DNA from: Azoarcus taiwanensis | Lineage (GTDB): Bacteria; Pseudomonadota; Gammaproteobacteria; Burkholderiales; Rhodocyclaceae | Assembly: GCF_012910885.1 (NCBI RefSeq) | Contig: NZ_WTVM01000021.1 | Coordinates: 1 to 39,728, forward strand | Length of the DNA stretch: 39,728 nucleotides | Direction: 5' to 3' | In this document: positions 7,889 through 18,247 of the stretch, in pieces | Layout of the letters: every line of letters starts with the position of its first letter | How positions within the stretch are numbered: position 1 is the stretch's first letter | Notes under the pieces: generated by a model | Seen by the model: the letters and a program-made list of their open reading frames with translations, nothing else | Told to the model about the DNA's origin: nothing | Database searches by the model: none | Position numbers and translations under genes: made by a program

Positions 7889-10426
7889 TCAGCTCTCGGT
7901 AGGTGCCGAGCGGGTTTTTCCAGCGGAGCGGGAGGGGGAGGCGGACTTGTCAGCCTGCTTGGGTTTGCGTGGCTCGAACTCGAAGCCGACCTTGCCGTCC
8001 TTGCCCCGCACCAGAAAGGCGGAAAACTTGCGGCGTGTACGGGCCGACACGAAGCCCTTGAGTAGTTCGGTCTTGCCGTCGCTGAGCAGTTTCACCATCT
8101 GCTCGCGTTCGATTGGCTGCTGGAGAATGATCTTGCCCGAGCGGAAGTCGCAGCTCTTGCCTGCGCCCACGCTCTTTTCGCAGACATAGGAAAGGCCGTG
8201 CTCGAAAACACCGGCACCGCATTTCGGGCAGGCGCCCAGGCTCTCCTGGCCAGAGAAGTCCACCGCCTCGGCTTCACCCTCGCCCTCCTTGGGCTGGCCG
8301 AAATCGAATTCCGGTTGCTTGTCGTCGTTGAGGCGGATCTCGGCATTGAACAGCCGGCCCATCTTGCTGCGGAAGCCGGTGAGCGGACCCACCCGGCCGG
8401 TGCGCAGCAGCGTCTCGATCTCTTCGATCTCGAACTGACGTCCGGCGACGATCTTCCAGGCACTCCAGTCACACTTCTGGCAGGCGAACTTCTTGTAGTT
8501 CTCCTTCACGGTGCCGCCGCACTTCGGGCAGGGTGTGGCAAGCGTGACAAAATCGCCGGGCACGGTGTCGGATTCGTAGCGCTTGGCCTTCTCGACCATG
8601 TCGCTCGCCATCTTGGCGATTTCCTGCATGAACACTGGCCGCGACAATTCGCCGTGCTGCATGCGTGCGAGCTTGTGCTCCCACTCGCCGGTGAGCTCCG
8701 GCGAAGTCAGCGAATCGACACCCAGGCCCTTGAGCAGCGTAATCAGCGAGAAGGCCTTGGCCGATGGGATCAGCTCGCGACCTTCGCGATGCAGGTATTG
8801 TTCGGTGATCAGGCCTTCGATGATTTGCGCCCGGGTGGCCGGCGTGCCGAGCCCGCGATCGGCCATTGCCGCGCGCAACTCTTCATCATCCACCATCTTG
8901 CCCGCACCTTCCATGGCCGACAGCAATGTCGCTTCGTTGAAGCGGGCGGGTGGTTTCGTCTGCAGGGATTTGAGTTCGATGTCTTCGGTGCCGACGGTTT
9001 CGTTCGGTTCTACCGCCACGAGCTGGGCGCCGACGTCCTTGCCGTCCTTGTCTTCGCTGGCGGCGGCTTCCTTCCCGTAGATCGAGAGCCAGCCTGGATT
9101 GACCAGCACCTTGCCTTCGGTCTTGAAGGCTTCGCCGGCGACCCGGGTGATGCGGGTGGTGATCCGGTATTCCGCGGCCGGGTAGAACACCGCCAGAAAA
9201 CGGCGGGTAACCAGATCGTAGATCTTCTGCTCCGGTTCGGAGAGGCTCTTGGGCACCGTGCCGGTGGGGATGATCGCGAAGTGATCCGAGATCTTCGCGT
9301 TGTTGAAGATGCGCTTATTCGGCTTGACCCAGCCCTGCTTGACGATCTCGTTGGCAAATGGCGCGTAACTGTCCGGCAGATCGCGGATGACATCCTTGAC
9401 CGTGCCGATGTAGTCCTCGGGCAAAGCGCGGGCGTCGGTACGCGGGTAGGTCAGCACCTTGTGCCGCTCGTACAGCGCCTGCGCGATCTGCAAGGTGGCG
9501 CGTGCGGAGAAACCGAAGCGGCCGTTGGCCTCGCGCTGCAGGCTGGTCAGATCGAACAGCAGCGGCGAGAGCTGCGTGGAGGGCTTGGATTCTTCGGTGA
9601 CCGTGCCGGCCTGGCCTGCGCAGCGAGCGAGAATCTCTTCGGCCTTGGCTCGTTCCCAGATACGGAATGCGGTGGCGTGCTCGTCACCGTCCTTCTTCCT
9701 GAACGATTCGTCGAACCAGCGCCCCGGATAGTTGCCAGCCTTGCAGGCGAAGTCGGCTTCGAGCTCCCAGTAGTCCCGGGGCTTGAACTTGCGAATGCGC
9801 TCCTCGCGCTCGACCACGATGGCCAGGGTGGGCGTCTGCACCCGACCCACCGTGGTGAGGTGGAAGCCGCCGGTCTTGGAGTTGAAGGCGGTCATCGCCC
9901 GGGTGCCGTTGATGCCGATCAGCCAGTCGCTCTCGGCACGGCACACCGCGGCCGAACGCAGACCCTCGACCTCCTCGGCGCTCTTGAGCTGGGCGAAGCC
10001 GTCACGAATCGCGGCAGGTGTCATCGACTGCAGCCACAAACGGCTCACCGGCTTCTTCGTCTTGGAATGTTCGACGATGAAGTTGAAGATCAGCTCGCCC
10101 TCGCGGCCCGCGTCGCACGCGTTGATGAGCCCTTCAACGTCCTTGCGCTTGATCAGCCGGGTAAGCAGCTTGAGCCGCTCGTGGCTCTTTTCGATCGGCT
10201 TGAGCGTGAAGTGAGGAGGAATCACCGGCAGATGGGCGAAAGTCCATTTGCCGCGCTTGACTTCGAACTCTTCCGGCACGGCGAGCTCGAGCAGGTGACC
10301 GACCGCGGATGAAAGCACGTAGTCGTCGGACTCGAAGTAGTCCTTCTGCTTGGTGAATCCACCGAGCGCGCGGGCGATGTCCTGTGCGACCGAAGGTTTT
10401 TCCGCGATGATCAGTTGCTTGCTCAT
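7889..10426 (-). CDS. topB: DNA topoisomerase III
   Basis: Type IA topoisomerase, 845 residues, that relaxes and decatenates DNA through a transient 5'-phosphotyrosyl break. The TOPRIM domain is at the N-terminus (IIAEKPSVAQDIA, then DAGREGE near residue 105). The catalytic tyrosine is Y327 in LTYPRTDARALPED, matching E. coli Y328. The C-terminus has two zinc-ribbon-like Cys sets (CPKCGG...CQKC and CPKCG...C) and a basic Lys/Ser-rich tail. ATG 10426 (MSKQLIIAEKPS) is chosen over an upstream in-frame extension that lacks family similarity. It lies 212 bp after smg; that gap contains no gene I can support. It is probably the last gene of the LysM-dprA-smg-topB unit. Confidence 0.96.
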   Translation of the reverse strand: MSKQLIIAEKPSVAQDIARALGGFTKQKDYFESDDYVLSSAVGHLLELAVPEEFEVKRGKWTFAHLPVIPPHFTLKPIEKSHERLKLLTRLIKRKDVEGLINACDAGREGELIFNFIVEHSKTKKPVSRLWLQSMTPAAIRDGFAQLKSAEEVEGLRSAAVCRAESDWLIGINGTRAMTAFNSKTGGFHLTTVGRVQTPTLAIVVEREERIRKFKPRDYWELEADFACKAGNYPGRWFDESFRKKDGDEHATAFRIWERAKAEEILARCAGQAGTVTEESKPSTQLSPLLFDLTSLQREANGRFGFSARATLQIAQALYERHKVLTYPRTDARALPEDYIGTVKDVIRDLPDSYAPFANEIVKQGWVKPNKRIFNNAKISDHFAIIPTGTVPKSLSEPEQKIYDLVTRRFLAVFYPAAEYRITTRITRVAGEAFKTEGKVLVNPGWLSIYGKEAAASEDKDGKDVGAQLVAVEPNETVGTEDIELKSLQTKPPARFNEATLLSAMEGAGKMVDDEELRAAMADRGLGTPATRAQIIEGLITEQYLHREGRELIPSAKAFSLITLLKGLGVDSLTSPELTGEWEHKLARMQHGELSRPVFMQEIAKMASDMVEKAKRYESDTVPGDFVTLATPCPKCGGTVKENYKKFACQKCDWSAWKIVAGRQFEIEEIETLLRTGRVGPLTGFRSKMGRLFNAEIRLNDDKQPEFDFGQPKEGEGEAEAVDFSGQESLGACPKCGAGVFEHGLSYVCEKSVGAGKSCDFRSGKIILQQPIEREQMVKLLSDGKTELLKGFVSARTRRKFSAFLVRGKDGKVGFEFEPRKPKQADKSASPSRSAGKTRSAPTES

Positions 10427-10638
10427 GGCTGTGGGGTGACCTCTTGGCGCCCGTTCTGGATGCCGCTGTTGTTTCCGGCCCAAATGGTGGAGGGCCACTA
10501 GCCTGAGTGTGAAGCCGGCAGCGCGTGCCGCTGATCCTCAGAGTGGCCGTTATCGATGCTGCTGCTGCGACTCACCGCCCTGTCTGCGGCGCATGATAAA
10601 GAGCGCGCCGCGCCTCTGGCAAGCGTTGGCGGTGAGCG

Positions 10639-11099
10639 TTACTGCAGAACGAGGTAATCCTCGTCCTCCTCGCCGGTGAGCAGCTCGTCGAGAATCAATG
10701 TGTCGATGGCGCGATCCTGCTGCCACATGACCATCAGCACGATGACCTTGATCCGGTGCAGATTGATCCCGAAACCGTCGAGAGCCAGGGCCCGCTCGAT
10801 GACCAGTTCGCGGGTGAGCGGGTCGAGCACGCCGGCGCTTTCCAGAAACGCGAGGAAGCCGCGGCAATGGACATCGAGGCGTGCAGTCTCCTCGGGCACG
10901 TAGCAGCGGACGGACTCGGCGCGCGCACCATGGGACTGGAGGCCGCGAACCCGCGCAGGCCGTCAAGCCACTCCAGTGCCTCGGAGATTTCCTCATCTTC
11001 GAAACCTGCCGCGGAGAGCTTGCGCGCAAGGTGCTCGGCTGCCGGACAGGCCTCCGCGCGGACATAGTTTTCGAAGAGGTAGACGAGAATATCGAACAT
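10639..11099 (-). pseudogene. smg: Smg family protein (DUF494), apparent single frameshift
   Basis: Smg is a small conserved protein of unclear function encoded beside dprA in many proteobacteria. The N-terminal half ([20 protein letters not shown]..., from ATG 11099) is in one frame, and the C-terminal half ([19 protein letters not shown] to the stop at 10639) is in another. The two frames overlap, and the switch must fall between about 10900 and 10950, in a GC-rich stretch. Joined, they would give about 152 residues, close to the 157 of E. coli Smg, and both halves are otherwise well preserved. That favours a recent mutation or a sequencing error over old decay. The start lies 16 nt after the dprA stop. 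Confidence 0.8.
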
Positions 11100-11115
11100 A
11101 TCGGACCGGGTTGTT

Positions 11116-12219
11116 TCAGATGCGCTGGAAGCGGCCACCCGGCATTCGGGCGATTCGGCCGGCGAGTTCCAGTGGGGTCAGGATGGCGTAGAGCGCATCC
11201 ACCGTCAAGCCGGAACGTGTCGCGAGTGTGTCGATGTCCACGGGATCGAAGCCAATTTGAACCAGTACGGCGGCGGTCTGCGGGTCGTCATCGGCAAGTT
11301 CTGACAGTGTGGTTTGACCGGCAGCCCGGGGCGCATCCTGTTGTCGATTGCGGGACCAGCGCAACTCGTCGAGAACGTCGGCTGCGGTCTCGACCAGCTT
11401 CGCGCCGTCGCGGATGAGGCGGTGACATCCGCGTGCAGTCGGCGAGTGGATCGAACCGGGAATGGCGAACACTTCACGACCGCCCTCCGCCGCCAGCCTG
11501 GCGGTGATCAGTGAGCCGCTGTTGAGCGCCGCTTCGACGACGAGTACCCCGGCGCTCAATCCAGCGATCAGGCGGTTGCGTCGCGGGAAGTTGTGCGGCA
11601 GCGGAGGCGTGCCCAGTGGGTACTCGCTGACGATTGCACCGTGCTCGGCGATCGCATGGGCCAGCTTGCGATGGCGCGCCGGGTAGACCCGGTCGGCGCC
11701 GGTGCCGGTCACTGCGATGGTCAGCCCCGGTTTCGCTGCCAGCGCACCTTGGTGAGCGGCGGCGTCGATGCCCAAGGCAAGGCCGCTGACGATTGTAAGT
11801 CCCGCTTCGGCGAGGGCGCGTGAGAATGCCTGTGCGGTCTCCTCGCCCTGGCGGGTGGCCGAGCGCGCACCCACGATGGCGAGTGCGGGGGTGGCCAGGA
11901 CCGAAGGATTTCCGGTCACATAGAGCAGGACAGGTGGGTCGGCGATCTCGAGCAGAGACTTTGGGTAAGCCGGGTCGGCGAGGGTGACGATGTGATTGCC
12001 CGGGGTTTCGAGCCAGGTGAGGGTGTGGTCCAGCCGTTGGTCGTCGAGCGGGGTGTCGAGTAACAGCGCAGCTTCGCGTCCGACGACTCCGGCTACGGCG
12101 CTGTGTCCGGCTGCGAATACGCGCTCCGGCAGACCGAACGCGGCCAGCAGCGCGCGTTGTGTCGTCGGACCGAGCCCAGGTGTGCTGGTCAGGCGCAGCC
12201 AGTCGGCGAGATCATGCAT
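11116..12219 (-). CDS. dprA: DNA-processing protein DprA
   Basis: DprA/Smf, 367 residues, binds incoming single-stranded DNA during natural transformation and loads RecA. It has an N-terminal SAM/HhH-like region ([18 protein letters not shown]), a Rossmann-like core ([69 protein letters not shown]), and a C-terminal winged-helix domain from about residue 300. All motifs of the core are intact. It starts 64 bp after the LysM gene and ends 16 bp before smg. The ribosome site before ATG 12219 is weak, so coupling to upstream translation is possible. Confidence 0.96.
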   Translation of the reverse strand: MHDLADWLRLTSTPGLGPTTQRALLAAFGLPERVFAAGHSAVAGVVGREAALLLDTPLDDQRLDHTLTWLETPGNHIVTLADPAYPKSLLEIADPPVLLYVTGNPSVLATPALAIVGARSATRQGEETAQAFSRALAEAGLTIVSGLALGIDAAAHQGALAAKPGLTIAVTGTGADRVYPARHRKLAHAIAEHGAIVSEYPLGTPPLPHNFPRRNRLIAGLSAGVLVVEAALNSGSLITARLAAEGGREVFAIPGSIHSPTARGCHRLIRDGAKLVETAADVLDELRWSRNRQQDAPRAAGQTTLSELADDDPQTAAVLVQIGFDPVDIDTLATRSGLTVDALYAILTPLELAGRIARMPGGRFQRI

Positions 12220-12283
12220 GGAAACGGTGGACGTGATCGCGGCCGACGCTGTGTGCGACGGCCGCGTGAGAGTGAGGCGCGAG

Positions 12284-13441
12284 TCAGGGCTTGCGAGCGA
12301 AGTCGCCGATGTGAACGGGGCCGTCGGAGTCCATGACCAGGCCGTAGGCGACTCTGTCGAAGACGCGGAACACGAACACCAGGCCGTAGCGGTTCTGCGG
12401 CAGGTCGAAACGTTCGCGCACGCCGTCCTCCTTGTAGGTCACTTCGCCGCGATTCCGGTACAGCGCGAGCACATGGCCGGTTTCGACGCCGTCGCGGGCG
12501 CCGACGTTGAGCGTGATGACGTTATGCCGGCCGGTGACTTCGACGCCGCGGTAGATATCGATGAGGCGCCCGTCGATATCCAGCTCGGGGGCCCGCGGCA
12601 CATGCGAGAAGACGCGGGGCCGCTCGCTTGCGAGTACGCGATCGCCGCTGCCGATCTCCTCGATCGCGGTGATGATTTCCAGCGTGGCAGGCACGCCGCC
12701 ATAACGGACGCGATCACGCTGGGCCGCGCCTTCAGGCATCCACGGCTCCTCACCCGGTGCCAGCTCGGTTGGATGGCGCCATTGTCCCGGGGGCAGGGTG
12801 AGATCTTCTTCGGGCGGTGGCGGCTCCCCTGCCGCAACCACGCGGGCGCTGCCGAGATACTGCGCCTCGAAGGCGAGCAACTCCTTGGTGAAGGGGTCGA
12901 TCAGCGGTTTGGCCTTTCGGAATACTTCGAGGGTGCCGCCTTCAACATGGACGTCCTTGGCGAACACGGTGTCGCCATTGCCCATGAATACCCGCTGCTC
13001 TTCGGTGGCGACAATCGTGCCGGCACCTGCGAGCATGGCTTCGTCGACGACCAGCGGGCGGGTGAGGAAGGGTTCGATATCGCGCAAGGGAATGCTGCTG
13101 ATGGCGGCATCCAGGGCTTCGTGATAGACCTGTGGCGACAGTCGCTGGTCGCCGCCGATTCGGCGTCCGATGGTCAGATAAGGCCCGCTGCGGTCAAGCA
13201 TGATGACCTGGCCGGGATAGATCAGGTGCGGATTACGAATCTGGTCGCGGTTCAGGCGCCAGACTTCCGGCCAGCGCCAGGGCTGCTTGAGGAAGCGGCC
13301 GGAGATTCCCCACAGCGTATCCCCACGGACCACGGTGTAGGTATCGGGGGCGTCGTCGGCGATCTCCACCGGTTGCGCCAGTGCCGGCATGCTGATCAGG
13401 GTCAGTGCGGCGAACAGTATAGGGAATATAATGCGGATCAT
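12284..13441 (-). CDS. Secreted LysM-domain protein
   Basis: Predicted periplasmic or envelope protein of 385 residues with a cleavable signal peptide (MIRIIFPILFAALTLISMPALAQ in outline, about 22 residues) followed by one LysM domain (YTVVRGDTLWGISGRFL..., roughly residues 37-90) that should bind peptidoglycan glycan strands. The remaining 290 residues are unassigned; a C-terminal stretch (VITLNVGARDGVETGHVLALY) resembles the tail of the LysM proteins encoded beside dprA and def in other betaproteobacteria. ATG 13441 is chosen because it begins the signal peptide and follows GGAAG. It is divergent from def, the two sharing the 174-bp region 13442-13615, and leads the dprA-smg-topB unit. Confidence 0.88.
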   Translation of the reverse strand: MIRIIFPILFAALTLISMPALAQPVEIADDAPDTYTVVRGDTLWGISGRFLKQPWRWPEVWRLNRDQIRNPHLIYPGQVIMLDRSGPYLTIGRRIGGDQRLSPQVYHEALDAAISSIPLRDIEPFLTRPLVVDEAMLAGAGTIVATEEQRVFMGNGDTVFAKDVHVEGGTLEVFRKAKPLIDPFTKELLAFEAQYLGSARVVAAGEPPPPEEDLTLPPGQWRHPTELAPGEEPWMPEGAAQRDRVRYGGVPATLEIITAIEEIGSGDRVLASERPRVFSHVPRAPELDIDGRLIDIYRGVEVTGRHNVITLNVGARDGVETGHVLALYRNRGEVTYKEDGVRERFDLPQNRYGLVFVFRVFDRVAYGLVMDSDGPVHIGDFARKP

Positions 13442-13615
13442 TGCTCGCTTCCGAATGGAGCAGACCGGAAAAACCCCTGGCCGGAACATCTTCTCAAGGC
13501 CAAGGTCCAATCCGCGATCGTTCAATTTGCCAACAGAATACGCGGAAATCCGCCTGATGGCATGCCAAAGCACTTGAAATTCTGCACGTAATGTCTTAAC
13601 CCGGCAAGCATTTAT

Positions 13616-14119
13616 ATGGCCTTATTACCGATTTTGAGATATCCCGACCCGCGACTTCACCTCAAGGCGAAGCCGGTTGAGCAGGTGGACGACGAGATCC
13701 GTCGTCTGGTGGACGACATGGCGGAGACCATGTACGAGGCGCCCGGCATCGGTCTGGCAGCGATTCAGGTCAATGTCCAGAAACGGGTGATCGTCATTGA
13801 CGTGAGCGAGGACAAGTCCAGCCTGATGGCCCTGATCAACCCGGTCATCGTCGAGCGTCGCGGCGAGCAGACCTGTGAAGAGGGCTGCCTCTCGGTGCCC
13901 GGAATCTACGAGAAGGTCACACGTGCCGAGGAGGTCACCGTCGAGGCTCTCGACCGCGACGGCCAAGCTTTCCGGATTGAAGCGGACGGCTTGCTTGCCG
14001 TCTGCATCCAGCACGAGATCGACCACCTCGACGGCAAGGTCTTCGTCGAGTATCTGTCCAGCCTGAAGCTGAACCGGATCAAGACCAAACTCGCCAAGAA
14101 AGCACGGATCACCGCTTGA
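13616..14119 (+). CDS. def: Peptide deformylase
   Basis: Metalloenzyme of 167 residues that removes the formyl group from nascent N-formylmethionine. All three signature motifs are present: GIGLAAIQV (near residue 44), EEGCLSVPG with metal ligand C91, and QHEIDHLDG with metal ligands H133 and H137 and catalytic E134. The length matches the family. There is no clear Shine-Dalgarno before ATG 13616. The stop codon overlaps the fmt start, so the two genes that add and remove the formyl group are translationally coupled. Confidence 0.97.
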   Translation: MALLPILRYPDPRLHLKAKPVEQVDDEIRRLVDDMAETMYEAPGIGLAAIQVNVQKRVIVIDVSEDKSSLMALINPVIVERRGEQTCEEGCLSVPGIYEKVTRAEEVTVEALDRDGQAFRIEADGLLAVCIQHEIDHLDGKVFVEYLSSLKLNRIKTKLAKKARITA

Positions 14120-15063
14120 GCAAGCACACCTTGAAAGTGGCGTTCGCCGGTACGCCCGAGTTCGCCGCCCGTGCGCTCGAGTCGATCATCGCTGCCGGCT
14201 ATCAGGTGCCGCTGGTGCTCAGCCAGCCGGACCGCCCCGCCGGGCGTGGCATGAAGCTGGTTGCCAGTCCGGTCAAACAGGCCGCGCTGGCCGTCGGTAT
14301 TCCAGTCGATCAGCCGGAGAAGCTGCGCAGCGAGGTTCAGCGTGCGGCCCTCGCCGCCTGTGCGCCCGATGTGCTCGTGGTGGCCGCGTACGGCCTTCTG
14401 TTGCCACGCGAAGTGCTCGAATTGCCGCGTCTCGGGTGTATCAACATCCACGCTTCGTTGCTACCCCGCTGGCGCGGTGCCGCTCCGATCCATCGCGCGA
14501 TCGAGGCCGGCGATGCCGAGACCGGGATCACCATCATGCAGATGGACGAGGGGCTGGACACCGGGCCAATGCTGTTGCGGCGGGCCGTGCCGATCAGCCC
14601 GGAGGACACCACCGGCACGTTGCATGACCGGCTCGCGGCGCTCGGTGCCGCAATGATCGTCGAAACGCTTGGCGCGCTGGAAGGCGGTGGGCTGGTAGGC
14701 CAGCCGCAACCCGAGGAGGGCGTCACCTACGCAGCGAAGATCACCAAGGCGGAGGCAGCGATCGACTGGCGCCGTTCGGCGGTGGAGATCGAGCGAGCGG
14801 TTCGCGCCTTCGACCCGTTTCCAGGTGCAGTCACCACCATGCGGGGCATGTCGATCAAGGTCTGGCGAGCGGTGGTCGAGCAAATCGATGGACCGGCCGG
14901 GACCGTCTTGTCCGCCGATGGCGACGGTATCGTGGTGGCCTGTGGCGATCGAGCCGTGCGTCTGACCGTGCTGCAAAAGCCTGGCAGCCGGAGACTGCCG
15001 GTCGGGGAATTCCTGCGCGGCTTCCCGGTCTGTGCCGGAGAGCGGTTTGGTGTCGACGCCTGA
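14116..15063 (+). CDS. fmt: Methionyl-tRNA formyltransferase
   Basis: Transfers the formyl group of 10-formyl-THF to Met-tRNAi, allowing translation initiation. 315 residues with the N-terminal catalytic domain ([41 protein letters not shown]) and the C-terminal OB-like tRNA-binding domain from about residue 205. The start is a TTG at 14116 whose last two bases are part of the def stop TGA, giving the N-terminus [17 protein letters not shown] second in-frame TTG at 14131 would also give a plausible protein, so the exact start is uncertain by five residues. Confidence 0.96.
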   Translation: MSKHTLKVAFAGTPEFAARALESIIAAGYQVPLVLSQPDRPAGRGMKLVASPVKQAALAVGIPVDQPEKLRSEVQRAALAACAPDVLVVAAYGLLLPREVLELPRLGCINIHASLLPRWRGAAPIHRAIEAGDAETGITIMQMDEGLDTGPMLLRRAVPISPEDTTGTLHDRLAALGAAMIVETLGALEGGGLVGQPQPEEGVTYAAKITKAEAAIDWRRSAVEIERAVRAFDPFPGAVTTMRGMSIKVWRAVVEQIDGPAGTVLSADGDGIVVACGDRAVRLTVLQKPGSRRLPVGEFLRGFPVCAGERFGVDA

Positions 15064-15133
15064 TCGGGCTTGAAAGTCGGCGTGACAGCCCTCATCTCTA
15101 TCTGCAATCAGATTACTTACGGAAAGTCCTGCC

Positions 15134-15976
15134 ATGTTTGGTAACTGGATGAAGACCTCTATCCTGATGGCTGGCATCGTCGCGCTGTTTGGCGCGGTAG
15201 GTGCCGCTTTCGGTGGCCAGCAGGGCATGCTGATCGCCCTGTTGCTCGGCGGCGCGATGAATGTCTGGGCCTACTGGTTCTCGGACAAGATGGTGCTCAA
15301 GATGTACAACGCACGCGAGGCGGATGCGACCTCCTCGCCCTACCTGTACAACATGGTGCGAGAGCTCGCGCAGCGGGCCGATCTGCCGATGCCCAAGGTG
15401 TACATCATCGATGAGGCGCAGCCGAACGCCTTCGCCACCGGGCGCAACCCTGACAACGCTGCGGTGGCGGCAACCACCGGCATCATGCGCATGCTGTCCG
15501 AGCGCGAACTGCGTGGCGTGATGGCGCACGAACTTGCGCACGTCAAGAACCGCGACATCCTCATTTCGACCATGTCCGCGACGGTCGCGGGCGCGATCTC
15601 GATGCTCGCTCAGTTCGGCATGCTGTTCGGCGGTCGCGGCGAGAACCGGCCGCATCCGGTGTTTGCCATCCTGATGATGATTCTCGCGCCGATGGCGGCG
15701 ATGATCATCCAGATGGCGATCTCCCGTACCCGGGAATTCGGCGCGGATCGCGGTGGGGCCGAGATTTCCGGTGATCCGGAGGCTCTCGCCAGTGCGCTGG
15801 CCAAGATCGAAGCCTATGCGAAGGGTATCCCCATGGAAACCGCCGAGCGTCACCCCGAGACTGCTCAGATGATGATCATGAACCCGCTCTCAGGCGGCAT
15901 GCGCGGGCTGTTTTCGACTCATCCCGCGACCCAGGATCGCATCGCGCGTCTGCGCGAGCTGGTCGGGCGCGTCTAA
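15134..15976 (+). CDS. htpX: Membrane zinc metalloprotease HtpX
   Basis: Inner-membrane M48-family endopeptidase of 280 residues involved in quality control of membrane proteins. Two N-terminal membrane segments (about 7-27 and 31-50) precede the catalytic motif HELAH with H132, E133 and H136; the downstream zinc ligand lies in [12 protein letters not shown]. Two further hydrophobic stretches follow the active site. Length and motif order are normal. It begins 70 bp after fmt with GGAAAG ahead of ATG 15134, and lies 27 bp before the sensor kinase gene, so it may be co-transcribed with that two-component system. Confidence 0.95.
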   Translation: MFGNWMKTSILMAGIVALFGAVGAAFGGQQGMLIALLLGGAMNVWAYWFSDKMVLKMYNAREADATSSPYLYNMVRELAQRADLPMPKVYIIDEAQPNAFATGRNPDNAAVAATTGIMRMLSERELRGVMAHELAHVKNRDILISTMSATVAGAISMLAQFGMLFGGRGENRPHPVFAILMMILAPMAAMIIQMAISRTREFGADRGGAEISGDPEALASALAKIEAYAKGIPMETAERHPETAQMMIMNPLSGGMRGLFSTHPATQDRIARLRELVGRV

Positions 15977-16003
15977 CGCCGCGCACGGGGGCGGAAAACG
16001 CGC

Positions 16004-18112
16004 ATGACCGCACCCCTCGCAAGCGCCGCTGCCAATCGCAGAGTCGGCCTCATCGACCGCATTCGGAGCTCGGTCAGGCTGAAGTTGCTGGTCCTGGTGC
16101 TGGCACCTTTGCTCGCCGGTGTGCCGGTTCTGCTCGGTCTGGTGTGGAGCTGGGGCAACCAGGCCTACGAGCGGCTGCTGACCTTCAAGGTCAGCTCCGA
16201 CATGATTACCGCCAACGGCTATTTCGAGCGGGTGCGCATCGGTGTCGGGCGCGATGTGTCCGCACTGGCGTCGTCGAACCGGCTGGTACTCGCCCTCGAA
16301 GCGGCCGACGATGATCGACTCGCCGCGCTTCTTACCGAACTGGCGAATCGGTATGCCCTGGATTACCTGCTTTACCTCGACCCGGACGCCACACCCCTGG
16401 TGACGTCGCGCGATGAGGGCTTGCCTGCTGCCGCCCGAGACAACTGGCCGGCCGTGGCCGCCGCGATGCAAGGGCGTGCCCATGTGACGATTGAGCGTTT
16501 CTCACCGGAAGCGCTCGGGGAAATTGCCCCCGAGCTGCAAGCGCGCGCCTGGCAACCGCTGGTGCCGACTGCCGCTGCGGCGCCTGACCCGCGTATTGCT
16601 GAGGATCGTGGCATGGTGATCCACGCATCGGCGCCGGTACTCGATGCAGAGGGAATCACGGTGGGACTCGTCGAGGGGGGAGTACTGCTCAACGGCAACC
16701 TCGATCTGGTCGATCGCATCAACGAGATCGTGTACCGCGACGGCTCCCTGCCGCTCGGTAGCCAGGGTACGGCGACGCTCTTCATGGGCGATACGCGAAT
16801 CGCGACCAATGTGCGCCTGTTCGAGGGCGAGCGAGCGCTCGGTACGCGTGTATCCCAGGCGGTTCGGGATCAGGTGCTGGGGCGCGGCGAGCTCTGGCTG
16901 GGTACAGCCTTCGTTGTCAATGACTGGTACGTCTCGGGTTACGAAGCGATCGAGGATGGTCGCGGCGAGCGCATCGGCATGCTCTATGTGGGCTTTCTGG
17001 AGGCACCGCTGCGGCGGGCGATGCAACAGGCAATGGCGGCGCTGTTTGGGCTTTTTCTGCTGATCAGCGTGGCGGGCACGTATTACAGTCTGCGCTGGGC
17101 GCGCAGCGTGTTTGAACCGATTGAACGCATGAACCGAGTGATTCAGCGGGTTGAGCTGGGGGAGTCGGATGCACGTGTCGGGGCGGTTACGAGCCGCGAT
17201 GAACTCGGTCGCCTGGCCGGAGAGTTCGACCACCTGCTCGACACGCTCGCCGCCAAAAGGGCCGAATTGCAACGCTGGGCCGACGAGCTCGACCGCAAGG
17301 TGGCCGAGCGCACCGCCGAGCTGCGCGAGGCAAACGAAACTCTGCGTCGGGCGCAGAAGCAGCTGGTGATGAGCGAGAAGCTCGCAGCGATCGGCGAACT
17401 GACCGCCGGTGTCGCACACGAGGTGAATAACCCGGTGGCGGTCATCCAGGGCAATCTCGATGTCCTTCGCGAGGTGCTGGGTCCGGCAGCCGAACCGGTG
17501 CGCGACGAGATCCGGCTGATCCACGAGCAGGTCGAACGCATTCGCCTGATCGTCACCAAGTTGCTGCAATTCGCTAGACCGGGTGACTTTGCTGGCTACA
17601 CCGAGGCAGTGGAGGTCGGTGCCGTAATTCAGGACTGCCTGGTGCTGACACGTCACAACATCGACAAGTGCGGCGTCGAGGTCAATCTCGAACTCGCTGC
17701 GACGACACCGGTCGAGATCAATCGCAGCGAATTGCAGCAGGTGCTGATCAACCTCATCGTGAACGCCACCCAGGCAATGGCCGCGGGCGGACGACTGACG
17801 CTCGCGAGCGAGGACTGGCTGGCCGAAGACGGCTCCGCACAGGGTGTGGTACTGCGGGTACGCGATACCGGATACGGCATCCCGCCGGAGCATCTCGCTA
17901 CTATTTTCGATCCTTTCTTCACCACGAAAAAGGAGAGCGGCACTGGCCTGGGGCTGTCGGTAACCTACACGATCGTCGAGCGCTATGGCGGGCGCATCAC
18001 CGTGGAGAGCAAGCCAGGTGAGGGCACGGTATTCAGCGTCTGGCTGCTTCGGGAAGCGGCGTATCGCGGCGGCCCTGAGGCGCCGGGCTTCATGCGACGC
18101 TGGAAGGTTTGA
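16004..18112 (+). CDS. Membrane sensor histidine kinase with Cache and HAMP domains
   Basis: Sensor kinase of 702 residues. A membrane segment at about 27-50 is followed by a large periplasmic Cache-type sensing region (to about 335), a second membrane segment (about 343-366), a HAMP linker with a coiled coil, a HisKA dimerisation domain with phospho-accepting H472 in AGVAHEVNNP, and a HATPase domain (N-box VNATQAMAAGG, DTGYGIP, GTGLGLSV). The EVNNP H-box and overall plan resemble kinases that pair with NtrC-type regulators, and one is encoded 135 bp downstream. The ligand is unknown; Cache domains generally bind small extracellular molecules. Neighbouring genes (htpX upstream, mobB and a Rieske-like protein downstream) do not identify it. 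Confidence 0.92.
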   Translation: MTAPLASAAANRRVGLIDRIRSSVRLKLLVLVLAPLLAGVPVLLGLVWSWGNQAYERLLTFKVSSDMITANGYFERVRIGVGRDVSALASSNRLVLALEAADDDRLAALLTELANRYALDYLLYLDPDATPLVTSRDEGLPAAARDNWPAVAAAMQGRAHVTIERFSPEALGEIAPELQARAWQPLVPTAAAAPDPRIAEDRGMVIHASAPVLDAEGITVGLVEGGVLLNGNLDLVDRINEIVYRDGSLPLGSQGTATLFMGDTRIATNVRLFEGERALGTRVSQAVRDQVLGRGELWLGTAFVVNDWYVSGYEAIEDGRGERIGMLYVGFLEAPLRRAMQQAMAALFGLFLLISVAGTYYSLRWARSVFEPIERMNRVIQRVELGESDARVGAVTSRDELGRLAGEFDHLLDTLAAKRAELQRWADELDRKVAERTAELREANETLRRAQKQLVMSEKLAAIGELTAGVAHEVNNPVAVIQGNLDVLREVLGPAAEPVRDEIRLIHEQVERIRLIVTKLLQFARPGDFAGYTEAVEVGAVIQDCLVLTRHNIDKCGVEVNLELAATTPVEINRSELQQVLINLIVNATQAMAAGGRLTLASEDWLAEDGSAQGVVLRVRDTGYGIPPEHLATIFDPFFTTKKESGTGLGLSVTYTIVERYGGRITVESKPGEGTVFSVWLLREAAYRGGPEAPGFMRRWKV

Positions 18113-18247
18113 CCTGACGCGACGCGGATCTGTCGGTTATGATCCTAGCCCGCGAGGACGGGGAACCTGTGGCCGTTTGCGCAGACTATGCGTACACCGA
18201 CGATAACCGGCCAGATCTTCAGGATGAGCCGGAGGTGAGGAGACTGA

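Noticed and set aside
8198-10312. 704-codon open frame on the plus strand
   Set aside because: Antisense to topB, whose TOPRIM, catalytic Tyr and zinc motifs are all intact; the antisense product shows no domain.
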